This document shows positions 8,854-17,281 of a stretch of 64,000 nucleotides of DNA, one piece after another. Numbering within the stretch: position 1 is the stretch's first letter; each line of letters begins with the position of its first letter. A model generated the notes under the pieces. That model ran no database searches. It saw only the letters and a program-made list of their open reading frames with translations, and was not told the origin of the DNA. The stretch comes from SAR324 cluster bacterium (GTDB lineage: Bacteria > SAR324 > NAC60-12), in contig JANQJU010000065.1 of assembly GCA_028281495.1 (NCBI GenBank), forward strand, positions 44,620 to 108,619, in the 5' to 3' direction. The position numbers and the translations under genes were made by a program.

Positions 8854-9426
8854 TTATGCACTTGGCGTAGCCGTGGATTTGTCGCGTTTTAACTTCTTGG
8901 CCAACGATTTTCCGCTTTCCAGCATTTCTTTGTAGTAGGTTTTGAAGTTTTCCGCTTTGAAATCGAGTAAGGTTCCTCCTGACTCAAAGTGTTTCACGAA
9001 CACTTTGCCAACAGCGTAGGTCGTAGCTCCCGCAAAAATCGGGACGGCCACTGATCCGACGGCGGTACCCACTCCAGGAATAGCCTTCAGCAAACTCAAA
9101 CTACTTTTGGCAATGGTATCGGCCCCCAAACCACCCACAAGCGAAACAATAACGGATTTCCCTGTATTTTCAGAGAACTCAATGCCATAGGCCGCGGAAA
9201 GCTCGGCAAGCATCTTTAACTGGAAACCACTGATCAAAAAAACATCGACCATTGGCACCGGAACCAATCCTCCCCCCATGGCCCATAAAATGTTCCGATG
9301 GATAATCAAATCGGCTTCCGACGAAACGTCGGCCAAGGCAGGTTCAGAAAAATTTTGAACCGTTTTAACGGGAGCTTTTTTATTTTTTGCTCCTCGATTG
9401 GGTTGTGTATCTTCGGTAGTTGTCAT
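8854..9426 (-). CDS. DUF697 family membrane-associated protein
   Basis: 190 residues. The N-terminal 40 residues are polar; residues 45-160 match the DUF697 (PF05128) pattern: a polar segment, then ILWAMGGGLVPVPMVDVFLI, a helix QLKMLAELSAAYGIEF, and Gly-rich hydrophobic hairpins such as LLKAIPGVGTAVGSVAVP. DUF697 proteins accompany small GTPases or membrane stress factors and are poorly understood. The start is fixed at ATG 9426 by AAAGGAGACACCCC and by a 4-bp ATGA overlap with the preceding cNMP-fold gene; an upstream ATG at 9468 is less likely. Confidence 0.85.
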   Translation of the reverse strand: MTTTEDTQPNRGAKNKKAPVKTVQNFSEPALADVSSEADLIIHRNILWAMGGGLVPVPMVDVFLISGFQLKMLAELSAAYGIEFSENTGKSVIVSLVGGLGADTIAKSSLSLLKAIPGVGTAVGSVAVPIFAGATTYAVGKVFVKHFESGGTLLDFKAENFKTYYKEMLESGKSLAKKLKRDKSTATPSA

Positions 9427-9872
9427 GGGGTGTCTCCTTTCGTTTCCAATTGCTGAATTTGCTGACAAAGGCTGAAGATTATGCTCCGGGCCAGTGCTTC
9501 ATTAGCCAGAAATCTCATGAATAAATCTTCATGCTCTAAAGAAAGAACAATTGAAGGTGCCGTAGCCTTCAAGGTGTAAGAGGCAATTTGTGGAGCCAAA
9601 CAAGCAGTTCCACCTAACGAAGTTCCTGGCTCAACGGAGGAGCTGGATTTACCAGTTTCTATACGAAGTTGCCCTTCAGCCAGTATGATCAGCCGAGTGA
9701 GCAGATGGCCCTTAAACACCAAGGTCCTCCCTGCATCCACTTCCATCACATGCATGGAATCTGCGAGAGACGCGAGGTTTTCTTCCCGAACGAGATGAAA
9801 GATGTTCACTTCCTTAAGGAATCGTATTTTTTCGGCTTTCAACCAGACCCTGTCTGATGTGGAAGTGCTCAT
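9423..9872 (-). CDS. Cyclic-nucleotide-binding-fold protein with degenerate phosphate cassette
   Basis: 149 residues forming a single cNMP-binding-like beta roll: KIRFLKEVNIFHLVREENL, then DAGRTLVFKGHLLTRLIILAEG near residues 46-67, and LSLEHEDLFMRFL near 110. In canonical receptors the phosphate-binding cassette reads FGExAL...RxA; here residues 84-105 give SLGGTACLAP and no Arg follows, so both the ribose-binding Glu and the phosphate-binding Arg are absent. It may bind another ligand or act as a structural subunit. It overlaps both neighbours by 4 bp, next to an NTT-HEAT protein that in some other bacteria carries such a domain fused (from family knowledge). Confidence 0.85.
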   Translation of the reverse strand: MSTSTSDRVWLKAEKIRFLKEVNIFHLVREENLASLADSMHVMEVDAGRTLVFKGHLLTRLIILAEGQLRIETGKSSSSVEPGTSLGGTACLAPQIASYTLKATAPSIVLSLEHEDLFMRFLANEALARSIIFSLCQQIQQLETKGDTP

Positions 9873-12800
9873 ACCGATGCTGAGGGTTCCATAGTGTTTT
9901 TGTTGGCTTGTAGCAAGGTCATGATCAAATCGACAATCTGGCGATTGGGATCATCCAGTAATTGTCCTGCCCGTTCATAAAATTTTTCTGGGGCCAGTTG
10001 ATGCAATCCCCATACGGCGGTTTCCCGAATCAACGGATCGTTGTGTTCAAGGAGTCGTGCTACATTGTCACTGAACTCGTGGATATCACATTCGAAGATA
10101 CAATACAATCCTTGCACTCGGGTCCAGGAACTGGCTTCGTAGCGCGGATCAAAAGCGATGCGACGCAACCATTCTTGGTCGGAAACGGACTCAGGAAGCA
10201 GGTCATTCATTCGGTTTACTAACGTTTTGTTGTTCAGCTCGGTTAGCACGCTTTCCAACCAAGGATATCCGTCTTGATGACGATAAGGTTGAATTAAGCT
10301 TCGGATGTGATCCTTGTGTTTTTTGGAAAAAGAAGCGGTGGGATCATGAATCACTTTGTGCTCGTAAGGTGCCAATTCTCGATTTCCTTGAAGGATTTGC
10401 AGCAAAGCAAACAACCGAATTCGGTTTTGATTGAGTTCGTCATCAAATGCTTTCACCAACCTCTGAAATTCTTTCTTTGGGCTGAGATCGCGGTATGCAG
10501 CTATTGTTTGATGAATGTCTTGTGTCTCAACAGGAATGAGCACAAGCATTCGTTCCCGCAGTTCTTCTGAGATCCCTGTGGGATTGCTACTCAGCCCTCG
10601 AAAAATTTGAGCACGAATCGTGGCATTGGGAAGTTGCAGAGCATCTAAAAGCAAATCATGCTGGTTGGAATTCGCTAATGATCCCAACATCTGTGCAGCT
10701 CGTAGACGACGAGACAATGGTTCCTGATCGTCGAATAGAATTTCAGTGAACAGATTCGTTTCGTTAGCCGTCACCGGATAGGTGTATTCTGGAGCACGCA
10801 AATACCCCATCATTGTGACAGATTCCAAAACAAAACGGGCGCGGTTAGAAACAATTTCAGCAGGATCTTGAAGCATTGGCACCACGTATTCAGCAAGCAC
10901 CTGTGGCTTGCATTGCGAAAGCGCCCAAATTGCGGTTTCTCTTTGGACGGGATCTTCGGCGTATAGTTCCTCAGTGATTAAATCGCTGAGAGTCGAATAC
11001 TTTAAAGATCCAGCCACTTGCAGTGCGCAGGTTTTGGTCCACGGCGAGATCCACTTGTCTTCACGGGACAAAATTTTACGCAAACGCCTTTCCCTGCTGA
11101 GCGAATCCATACGGTAAAAGTTTTTCATTTGTTGCAAGCGGTTGTAGTCGCTCAAGTTTCGTTCGAGCAACGGAAACATCCGAACCTTCAAATTTTTGGG
11201 AACTAGCTTTTCTAAGGTTTTTAAACCATTCCAGTGTTTTTCGGTGAGACGGCTTTCTAGATTGTGACGAATCTGTAAAACGTCTTCTGGAGGATAGATG
11301 AAGCTCAATAACAGAAAGACTCGATCTATGTTGTCCCGAATTTCGTCTCTTAAGGCAGCAACCAATAGATCGGCCCCAGGATAATCTTCTAAATCGTGAA
11401 TCGCAGCATAAGCACGCGTGGCCATTTCCAACTCAACCTCGATGGTATTGAGCACATTCGGACGTTGAGAACGAGGCGCGTGATAGTCTCGTTGAGACAA
11501 TGCCCGATATATCTCGTGACGCACTTGTTGATCTGAATACTCGAAATGTTCAATTAACAGTTTGTAACTCGCTTTGGAGGTCAAAGCTCCACACACTTTA
11601 GCCAAACTGCCTGCTACGAAACGCGATTGATTTGGATCGTTCAAACCCCGTTCTACAACAAAAAAAGCTCCGTCACCTCCGATCACCAAGGTCTTAATTG
11701 CGGGGTACCGAAGGGAGCGAACCGACAAAGCCTCCAACACCAAAGGCCATAAATTTTCGTTTTTTAAGACGCTTGTGGCTCGTAAAGCGGCCTTACCCAC
11801 TATCGGATTAGGATCACGAAGCAATTCGACTAAAGCGTGATAATAACTTGGCATTGCTGCCGATTCTAAGATTTCGCATGCGAATTTCCTATCAGCAATT
11901 TTAGGAGACTTGATAAGGGTATCAAGAAATTCACCGGAAGCGACCGCGCCAGGCAATCCCCCCCCCTGTAACATTCCCAACAAGGCCCCTTTGCGGACCT
12001 CAAGATCGTCATCTTTCAGATGGCTGAGCACTCGATTGAAAAGTGTCAAATCCGAGGAAGTGTCTATGAGAGGCAAAGTTTGAAGAATCGTCCCTTTTAC
12101 TGTGGGTGAAGTTTCTCGGTCCAACAACTCAGCTACTGGAATGAGCATGGTTTTGATGGAGTTGTCCCGAATGATGCGCACCACTTCTCCACGGACATCT
12201 TCGTGTTCGCTATGCAAATACCTTTCGAAATATTCATTGAGATTATCAGGGCTCAACTGTTCTAGGGACCGTAGGATATAAATCACTTCAGTTGCTGAGG
12301 CTTGTTCCAAGATTTTTTTGACAACGGTATCGTTCGTGAGCAAGTCCGGTGGCATCGCCAATAGACTGCGATTGAGCATTGCGTTCTGCAAGGTCAACAA
12401 ATAATGCTTGCGAAGCATCACGATGCAAGCCATCCACCCCACTGCAATCCCGCAGATCAACGCGGCTAGCTCCACTGCGGTAGGATTCAACAGTTCTTGA
12501 ATGCCCAGCAAAAGCACTCCGGCGGCCCCACCAGCAATTCGCCCTACCATGTTTTCGGAAAGGTTTTGGATGCGTTGGCGATCTTGCGAAAAAAATGGGA
12601 GATACAGTTGCCCCGAAGCCGCTCGAAATAACGATTGACGGAACACCCACTCGATAAATCGGGTACCGCACATCAGCCAAAATATAAGGGCTGCTTCTCG
12701 TTGGAAAAACCCTGCACCGGCCACTCCGCCGGCAGCCAAAAGAACCAACAGGGGAAGGACTCCAATGCTCCCAATAACGCCCAGCCATTTGAGGCTTACC

Positions 12801-13699
12801 CCCACCAACAACGTTCGTAAGATCAATGTGGAGAAACCGATAACGGCCATGAACATGCCCAAAAAACCAGCCAATTCAGGAGGGTAAGCAAACTGAGTTT
12901 GCGCTTGTTCGTAAAACGCCATGTCCACAAAATAATAAATGAGCATGGAAAAAGTCATCGTTACAAAGATCCAGCGGACATACGGATCACGATGCATACT
13001 TTCTTTGGAAGGCTTGGATGAAGTTGCAGTGCGTTTGGAAATACTTCCGGAGAGATCAACGTGGTTGTTCAACAAATACCAGGCCAAGCGTGCTCCAGCA
13101 ATTGCGCCTACTGCGGAAAACAACAGAAGGTACGGAGTGTCGATCAACTTAACCAACCCAAACATGAGCAGACCGCCAACGGTCAATGCCACAACTTCTC
13201 CGGTTCCGATCAGCCCATAAAGTCGCTTTGCTTGCCCAACATGGAAGATCTGACGAGAGAATTCCCAAAACACCATGTTGCCCAAAACCCATTGCACTTC
13301 AAACCATACCAACGCGGCGAAAGTAGGCCATTTTCCTAAGACATCCAGCAACAAATACAACAGCACCAAAGGAGCGACTGACAGCACACCGATCCAGATC
13401 ATCAGGACACGATGAAAAGAGAATCGCGCTTTTAAGTTTTGATATAACCAACCCGTGCATGGGATCGTGACCGCCAAACTAATATAAACCCACGGTAAAA
13501 CTTCGGCTCCGTATCGGTTCAAAAACATGGTTTGCGCCGCGACCCCGGTGAAAACTTGTGGAATTCCCAGGATGCAGAAGGCCAAAACCGCCATGAGCAA
13601 CGTCAATTGCCGTTCTTCCGGTTTCACCAATGTGCGAAGAGGAGAACGAAAGAACAGGAAGTCCCGCCCTCGATAAAATGTATTCAGAAAAGCACTCAT
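9869..13699 (-). CDS. ADP/ATP-carrier-like (NTT) transporter domain fused to a long HEAT-repeat domain
   Basis: 1276 residues. Residues about 25-440 contain some twelve membrane helices in the pattern of MFS/Npt-type nucleotide transporters (PEERQLTLLMAVLAF, LNRYGAEVLPWVYISLA, GTGEVVALTVGGLLMFG). From about 450 to the end, paired helices form HEAT-like repeats: DEHVRGEVVRII-like units, DLEVRKGALLGML, NPIVGKAALRAT, DPVQRETAIWALSQ and NDPLIRETAVWGLHQL. NTT proteins exchange ATP for ADP across membranes in intracellular bacteria; in free-living bacteria such fusions are of unknown function and may sense nucleotides rather than import them. It begins 6 bp after the adenylate cyclase and overlaps the cNMP-fold gene by 4 bp. 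Confidence 0.85.
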   Translation of the reverse strand: MSAFLNTFYRGRDFLFFRSPLRTLVKPEERQLTLLMAVLAFCILGIPQVFTGVAAQTMFLNRYGAEVLPWVYISLAVTIPCTGWLYQNLKARFSFHRVLMIWIGVLSVAPLVLLYLLLDVLGKWPTFAALVWFEVQWVLGNMVFWEFSRQIFHVGQAKRLYGLIGTGEVVALTVGGLLMFGLVKLIDTPYLLLFSAVGAIAGARLAWYLLNNHVDLSGSISKRTATSSKPSKESMHRDPYVRWIFVTMTFSMLIYYFVDMAFYEQAQTQFAYPPELAGFLGMFMAVIGFSTLILRTLLVGVSLKWLGVIGSIGVLPLLVLLAAGGVAGAGFFQREAALIFWLMCGTRFIEWVFRQSLFRAASGQLYLPFFSQDRQRIQNLSENMVGRIAGGAAGVLLLGIQELLNPTAVELAALICGIAVGWMACIVMLRKHYLLTLQNAMLNRSLLAMPPDLLTNDTVVKKILEQASATEVIYILRSLEQLSPDNLNEYFERYLHSEHEDVRGEVVRIIRDNSIKTMLIPVAELLDRETSPTVKGTILQTLPLIDTSSDLTLFNRVLSHLKDDDLEVRKGALLGMLQGGGLPGAVASGEFLDTLIKSPKIADRKFACEILESAAMPSYYHALVELLRDPNPIVGKAALRATSVLKNENLWPLVLEALSVRSLRYPAIKTLVIGGDGAFFVVERGLNDPNQSRFVAGSLAKVCGALTSKASYKLLIEHFEYSDQQVRHEIYRALSQRDYHAPRSQRPNVLNTIEVELEMATRAYAAIHDLEDYPGADLLVAALRDEIRDNIDRVFLLLSFIYPPEDVLQIRHNLESRLTEKHWNGLKTLEKLVPKNLKVRMFPLLERNLSDYNRLQQMKNFYRMDSLSRERRLRKILSREDKWISPWTKTCALQVAGSLKYSTLSDLITEELYAEDPVQRETAIWALSQCKPQVLAEYVVPMLQDPAEIVSNRARFVLESVTMMGYLRAPEYTYPVTANETNLFTEILFDDQEPLSRRLRAAQMLGSLANSNQHDLLLDALQLPNATIRAQIFRGLSSNPTGISEELRERMLVLIPVETQDIHQTIAAYRDLSPKKEFQRLVKAFDDELNQNRIRLFALLQILQGNRELAPYEHKVIHDPTASFSKKHKDHIRSLIQPYRHQDGYPWLESVLTELNNKTLVNRMNDLLPESVSDQEWLRRIAFDPRYEASSWTRVQGLYCIFECDIHEFSDNVARLLEHNDPLIRETAVWGLHQLAPEKFYERAGQLLDDPNRQIVDLIMTLLQANKNTMEPSASV

Positions 13700-13705
13700 C
13701 GTATT

Positions 13706-15778
13706 TTATTTATAGTCCAACATAATCGCACCATCCCAATTGGTTGGAAGGGCCATATGTCGAAGCTTTTCGCATTGTGAGATGTGGACACGCGCAGCAA
13801 GATCGCCAGGATGAATCTCTAAGGCCTGCTGAAAACAAGCAATCGCTTCATCCCAATTTTTTTTCTGTCGTGCGACCAACCCCGCATAAATATGGTCAGC
13901 CGAGCTCCGCTTGAGTGTGCGGATTTCCGGGCTGTCTCCTTCGTAAAGTTCAAAAATGTGGATTGGCTCGGACTTTCCTTTCACACGGACCCAATCCAAT
14001 TCTCGCACCAAGTAATCTCCCAATTCTCGAACCAGTTGGTAGGTTTCTCCGCTGATGATAATTTTTGCACCATACGGTTTCGTGAGTCCTTCCAATCGAG
14101 AAGCCACATTCACACTATCGCCTAGTACGGTAGAATCCATTCGGTCTTTGGAGCCTACGGTTCCAATCACCGCAGGGCCACTATGAATCCCGATACCTAT
14201 GGCAATAGGGGCGGAGCCTTCACTAGCGCGTTGTTTATTGTATGCTCGGACAGCTTCCTGCATTGCCAAAGCAGCCAAAATGCTATCCCGTGCTTGTTTG
14301 GGAATCGTGGGATTTGCAAACAAAGCCATGATGGCATCACCAATAAACTTATCGATGAACCCATTATGTCCGTGAATCGGATGGTTCATGCGCTCAAAGT
14401 AATCATTCACAAAATCGAGGATTTGTTGAGGACTCAACGCTTCCGAGAGCGTCGTGAAAGACCTTAAATCGGCAAAGAGTATGGTGAGCTGTTCACTTTG
14501 GGCCTCGCCTAACTGAATGTTTTCAATGCCTTCTTGGGCAATTCTTTGAAGAAACTGTTGGGGAACAAACTTCTGAAACGTCAGAGTTAGCGATTCGGCC
14601 CTCGCCTTCGCCACCTTGAGACCTTGTGCCATTTCGTTGAATTGCGAAGCAAGTGTTCCGATTTCGTCCTGAGTGTTGATGGAAAGTTCCACATCCAAAT
14701 TGCCGTGTCCGATTTCTTTTGCTCCATGTTCCAACGCGTATATCGGTTTGATGATCAAGAAATTAATCAAAAGAAAGAACAAAGTCACCGTTAAAAATAT
14801 AGTGAGAACCATGATTGCGGCAACCAACATTCCGAGCTTCTGGCTTTCTGCCAACAACTCTTGCTCGGGTAGCACGACAAAAAGATACAAATTTTTGTGC
14901 AATTTGCGGCTCTGGATAAAGGCGGGTTCTTGCTGGTATTCTGTTTCCAACACCGAGGTATTATTGCCATCGAGTGAAATCTGCTGAAGCAGGTCATCAG
15001 AAACCGGCTTTCCGACTTCGTTTTCGTTTGGATGAAATAAAATCTCACCCTGATCGTTGGCAAAAAAGATAAAGCCTGTCTTTCCGATTCGATTTTCTAA
15101 GACCTGCCGCTTTAAAAAGTTCAATCGGATTGTTATGAGCAAGTAGCCTCGAAGCTTCGGTTCTCTATCTTCTGCTAAGTCTTGTTTGACATCAGCAATA
15201 AACAACTTATGCGAAGCCAAAAACGCGTACTCGTTATTATCGGGATTTTTAAAAACCGTGGTGTAGATTTCTGACTCACTTTGAGACAAAGAAAGAAAGT
15301 AGGGAGTCTCCCCTTCCTCTTCAGTGATATTGGGTGAGTGCTCTGTCGAAAAACGGGCATCTTCATAACCATCTTTGAGCAATATCCGGATTTCATAATA
15401 GTCGGGGTAAGCATCACTGTAGGTTTTGAATAACTTGAGGAGCGGTATATTCAAGACTTCATAGCGGTCCAACTCGTCAGCGAGCATATAATTTCGAACA
15501 AGCCGAGACACCGAAAACAAATGGGCATTGGAAGTCGCCGTTTGGATCGTGAGTTTGGTATTGATAGCGACTTGGTTCACCAAGGTATTGATCTGATCAA
15601 AAATCGTCTGCTGGGAGGTGTCTTGAAGGCGATAATACGCAATCAGGCCTAAACTCAATAGAGGCAGTACGATTAAAGGGATGATGATCAGCGTGACCTT
15701 GGCTTTAAGATTCATCTGAAGTGCCTGTGCTGTTTGAACGTCATTTGCCTTTAAAAACTTGGACTTTGGCTCTTTCAT
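13706..15778 (-). CDS. Membrane adenylate cyclase, class III: Cache, HAMP, cyclase and TPR domains
   Basis: 690 residues that would make cAMP in response to a periplasmic signal. TM1 spans about 26-50, a periplasmic dCache-like sensor 55-310, TM2 315-343 and HAMP 344-396. The cyclase domain (about 428-610) has both metal Asp residues (D437 in LFADLRSFT and D481 in FIGDAIM) and the transition-state pair N557 and R561 in GDSVNVASRLEG. The substrate-selecting pair appears to be K477 and T550, the combination known from class IIIb enzymes such as CyaC, several of which respond to bicarbonate. One or two TPRs end the chain (620-675). It heads the minus-strand gene train that includes NTT-HEAT and a cNMP-fold protein. 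Confidence 0.92.
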   Translation of the reverse strand: MKEPKSKFLKANDVQTAQALQMNLKAKVTLIIIPLIVLPLLSLGLIAYYRLQDTSQQTIFDQINTLVNQVAINTKLTIQTATSNAHLFSVSRLVRNYMLADELDRYEVLNIPLLKLFKTYSDAYPDYYEIRILLKDGYEDARFSTEHSPNITEEEGETPYFLSLSQSESEIYTTVFKNPDNNEYAFLASHKLFIADVKQDLAEDREPKLRGYLLITIRLNFLKRQVLENRIGKTGFIFFANDQGEILFHPNENEVGKPVSDDLLQQISLDGNNTSVLETEYQQEPAFIQSRKLHKNLYLFVVLPEQELLAESQKLGMLVAAIMVLTIFLTVTLFFLLINFLIIKPIYALEHGAKEIGHGNLDVELSINTQDEIGTLASQFNEMAQGLKVAKARAESLTLTFQKFVPQQFLQRIAQEGIENIQLGEAQSEQLTILFADLRSFTTLSEALSPQQILDFVNDYFERMNHPIHGHNGFIDKFIGDAIMALFANPTIPKQARDSILAALAMQEAVRAYNKQRASEGSAPIAIGIGIHSGPAVIGTVGSKDRMDSTVLGDSVNVASRLEGLTKPYGAKIIISGETYQLVRELGDYLVRELDWVRVKGKSEPIHIFELYEGDSPEIRTLKRSSADHIYAGLVARQKKNWDEAIACFQQALEIHPGDLAARVHISQCEKLRHMALPTNWDGAIMLDYK

Positions 15779-15836
15779 TGGGAAGTCGATTTGAGGTTTA
15801 TCAAAGAACCGACGACTTCAAAAGAAAGAAGGAATC

Positions 15837-15862
15837 GGGTCGCATTGAAGAACACACGACCC
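15837..15862 (-). terminator. Candidate Rho-independent terminator of the PotD-like gene
   Basis: The 6-bp stem GGGTCG (15837-15842) pairs with CGACCC (15857-15862) around a 14-nt loop. Read on the minus strand it is followed by the pyrimidine-rich run GATTCCTTCTTTCTTTTG. It lies 33 bp past the PotD-like stop. The stem is short, so this is a moderate call. Confidence 0.45.
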
Positions 15863-15894
15863 CACCATATCAAAATAAAAAATTAGGTCCAAAC

Positions 15895-16959
15895 TTAGTC
15901 AAAGTGAACTTTCGCATAAATGCTGTTGATCGTCTTTTTGATTCTGGGCTTGTAAGGCGCCTCTGTTTCTGAGCGAGCCACAATTTCTTCAGGAGGATAA
16001 ATCGCGGGGTTGTTTTTCAAATCGGCCGGAAGTAGTTTTTTGGCTGGTTGGTTACAGGTTGCGTAAAAAACACTTTCTGTGATTCTAGCGGCATTTTTGG
16101 GTTCATGGATGAAATTGATAAATTCCATTGCCAACTTTTTCTTTTTAGAACTTGCCATCACAACTAAGTTATCTACCCAGATTTCTCCTCCTTCCTTTGG
16201 AAGAACGTAAACCACATTGGGATTGTAGCCTGAAAACCGGAAGGCATCTCCGTTCCATGACTGAGCTACCACCACTTCCCCATTTAAAATTTCTGCTTTT
16301 TCAGCGACAACGGTATATCCAAAGCGTTTAATATATGGCTTGAGGTCCATCAGCAGTTTTTCAGCTTCTGCTAAGTTCTTTTTATTAGTCTTGAAAGCCG
16401 AATAACCTAACGCTTGCAAAGCAGCACCTAGCACGTTATCCGCATCGTCCAAAAGCATTATTTTGCCTTTGAGATCGTCACTTGGATTGAACACTTGTTC
16501 CCAGCTGGTCAATTGTTCTTTCACTAGGTCTTTTCGATACATAAATCCGGTTGTCCCCCAGGTGTAGGGCACTGAATGAGACTCGGCTTTATCGTAACGT
16601 GCTATACAATTCTTCTGAACGTTTTTCATGTTGGGAACCATTGAAAAATCGATAGGCTCCAACCATCCACGACGAACATAAGGCGCAATTTTATTCCCAC
16701 CGAGCACTCCAACATCGTAACCGTCGGTGCTACTTTGCGACAACTTCTCATCCAAGTCTTGCTCCGACTCATACTCGATGATATGGACTTTTACACCAAA
16801 CTTAGTTTCAAAGTCTTTAACAACACCGGGGTCAATATACCCATCCCAATTAAAGAATGACAACCGCTCCTGTGCTTGTAAGGCAAAGCCTGAAACTCCT
16901 ATGTAAAACCCGATGAGCAAGATTAATACTTTGCCAATTTTTTTTACTTTTTCTTTCAT
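15895..16959 (-). CDS. PotD-like periplasmic spermidine/putrescine-binding protein
   Basis: 354 residues. ATG 16959 is preceded by GGAGAAAAGT and gives a clean signal peptide (MKEKVKKIGKVLILLIGFYI..., cleavage near LQAQE); an upstream in-frame ATG at 17046 would add an unlikely leader. The mature protein matches the PotD/PotF family: LSFFNWDGYIDPGVVKDFE, TDGYDVGVLGGNKI, VPYTWGTTGFMYRKDLV and WVDNLVVMASSKKK. It would deliver polyamines or similar cations to an ABC permease, but no permease or ATPase gene lies beside it. It is divergent from the aminotransferase across 322 bp. Confidence 0.9.
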   Translation of the reverse strand: MKEKVKKIGKVLILLIGFYIGVSGFALQAQERLSFFNWDGYIDPGVVKDFETKFGVKVHIIEYESEQDLDEKLSQSSTDGYDVGVLGGNKIAPYVRRGWLEPIDFSMVPNMKNVQKNCIARYDKAESHSVPYTWGTTGFMYRKDLVKEQLTSWEQVFNPSDDLKGKIMLLDDADNVLGAALQALGYSAFKTNKKNLAEAEKLLMDLKPYIKRFGYTVVAEKAEILNGEVVVAQSWNGDAFRFSGYNPNVVYVLPKEGGEIWVDNLVVMASSKKKKLAMEFINFIHEPKNAARITESVFYATCNQPAKKLLPADLKNNPAIYPPEEIVARSETEAPYKPRIKKTINSIYAKVHFD

Positions 16960-17281
16960 ACTTTTCTCCACGTTGTTTAATGTTTGCAGGCTATTGTCCA
17001 TTAAATAGTGAGAATTAAATAAAAAATAAATACAACAAAAAAACAACGACTTAATTAAGACAATAGATGTAAGGTCTATTCCATTCTACAAGATTTTGTC
17101 AAGTTCAAAGGAGGGCGGTTTATGTGCATCAGCAACGAGCAAACATTCATTTAAAAAAGCCAAACATTCCAATAGGTTGAGATTAAATTTGTGAGAGGGA
17201 AAAATGCCAAGAAAGAACGTGTTTAATTTTGAAAACACGGAATCAAATCACTGACACTATAAAATTGAGAGGGAGGAAATT
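16960..17281. promoter_or_regulatory. Divergent intergenic region between the PotD-like gene and the aminotransferase
   Basis: This 322-bp AT-rich gap must hold both promoters. I cannot place convincing -35/-10 pairs. Its right half contains a 16-codon reading frame with its own ribosome binding site (17204-17254) whose start resembles the start of the aminotransferase gene. Confidence 0.5.
17204..17254 (+). CDS. Possible 16-codon leader peptide upstream of the aminotransferase
   Basis: ATG 17204 follows GAGAGGGAAAA and reads MPRKNVFNFENTESNH before TGA. The next gene starts with the similar GAGAGGGAGGAAATT and MPQRN, so the two translation starts look like copies of each other. It could be a leader peptide controlling the downstream gene, or simply the remnant of a duplicated gene start. 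No terminator/antiterminator pair is evident. Confidence 0.3.
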   Translation: MPRKNVFNFENTESNH

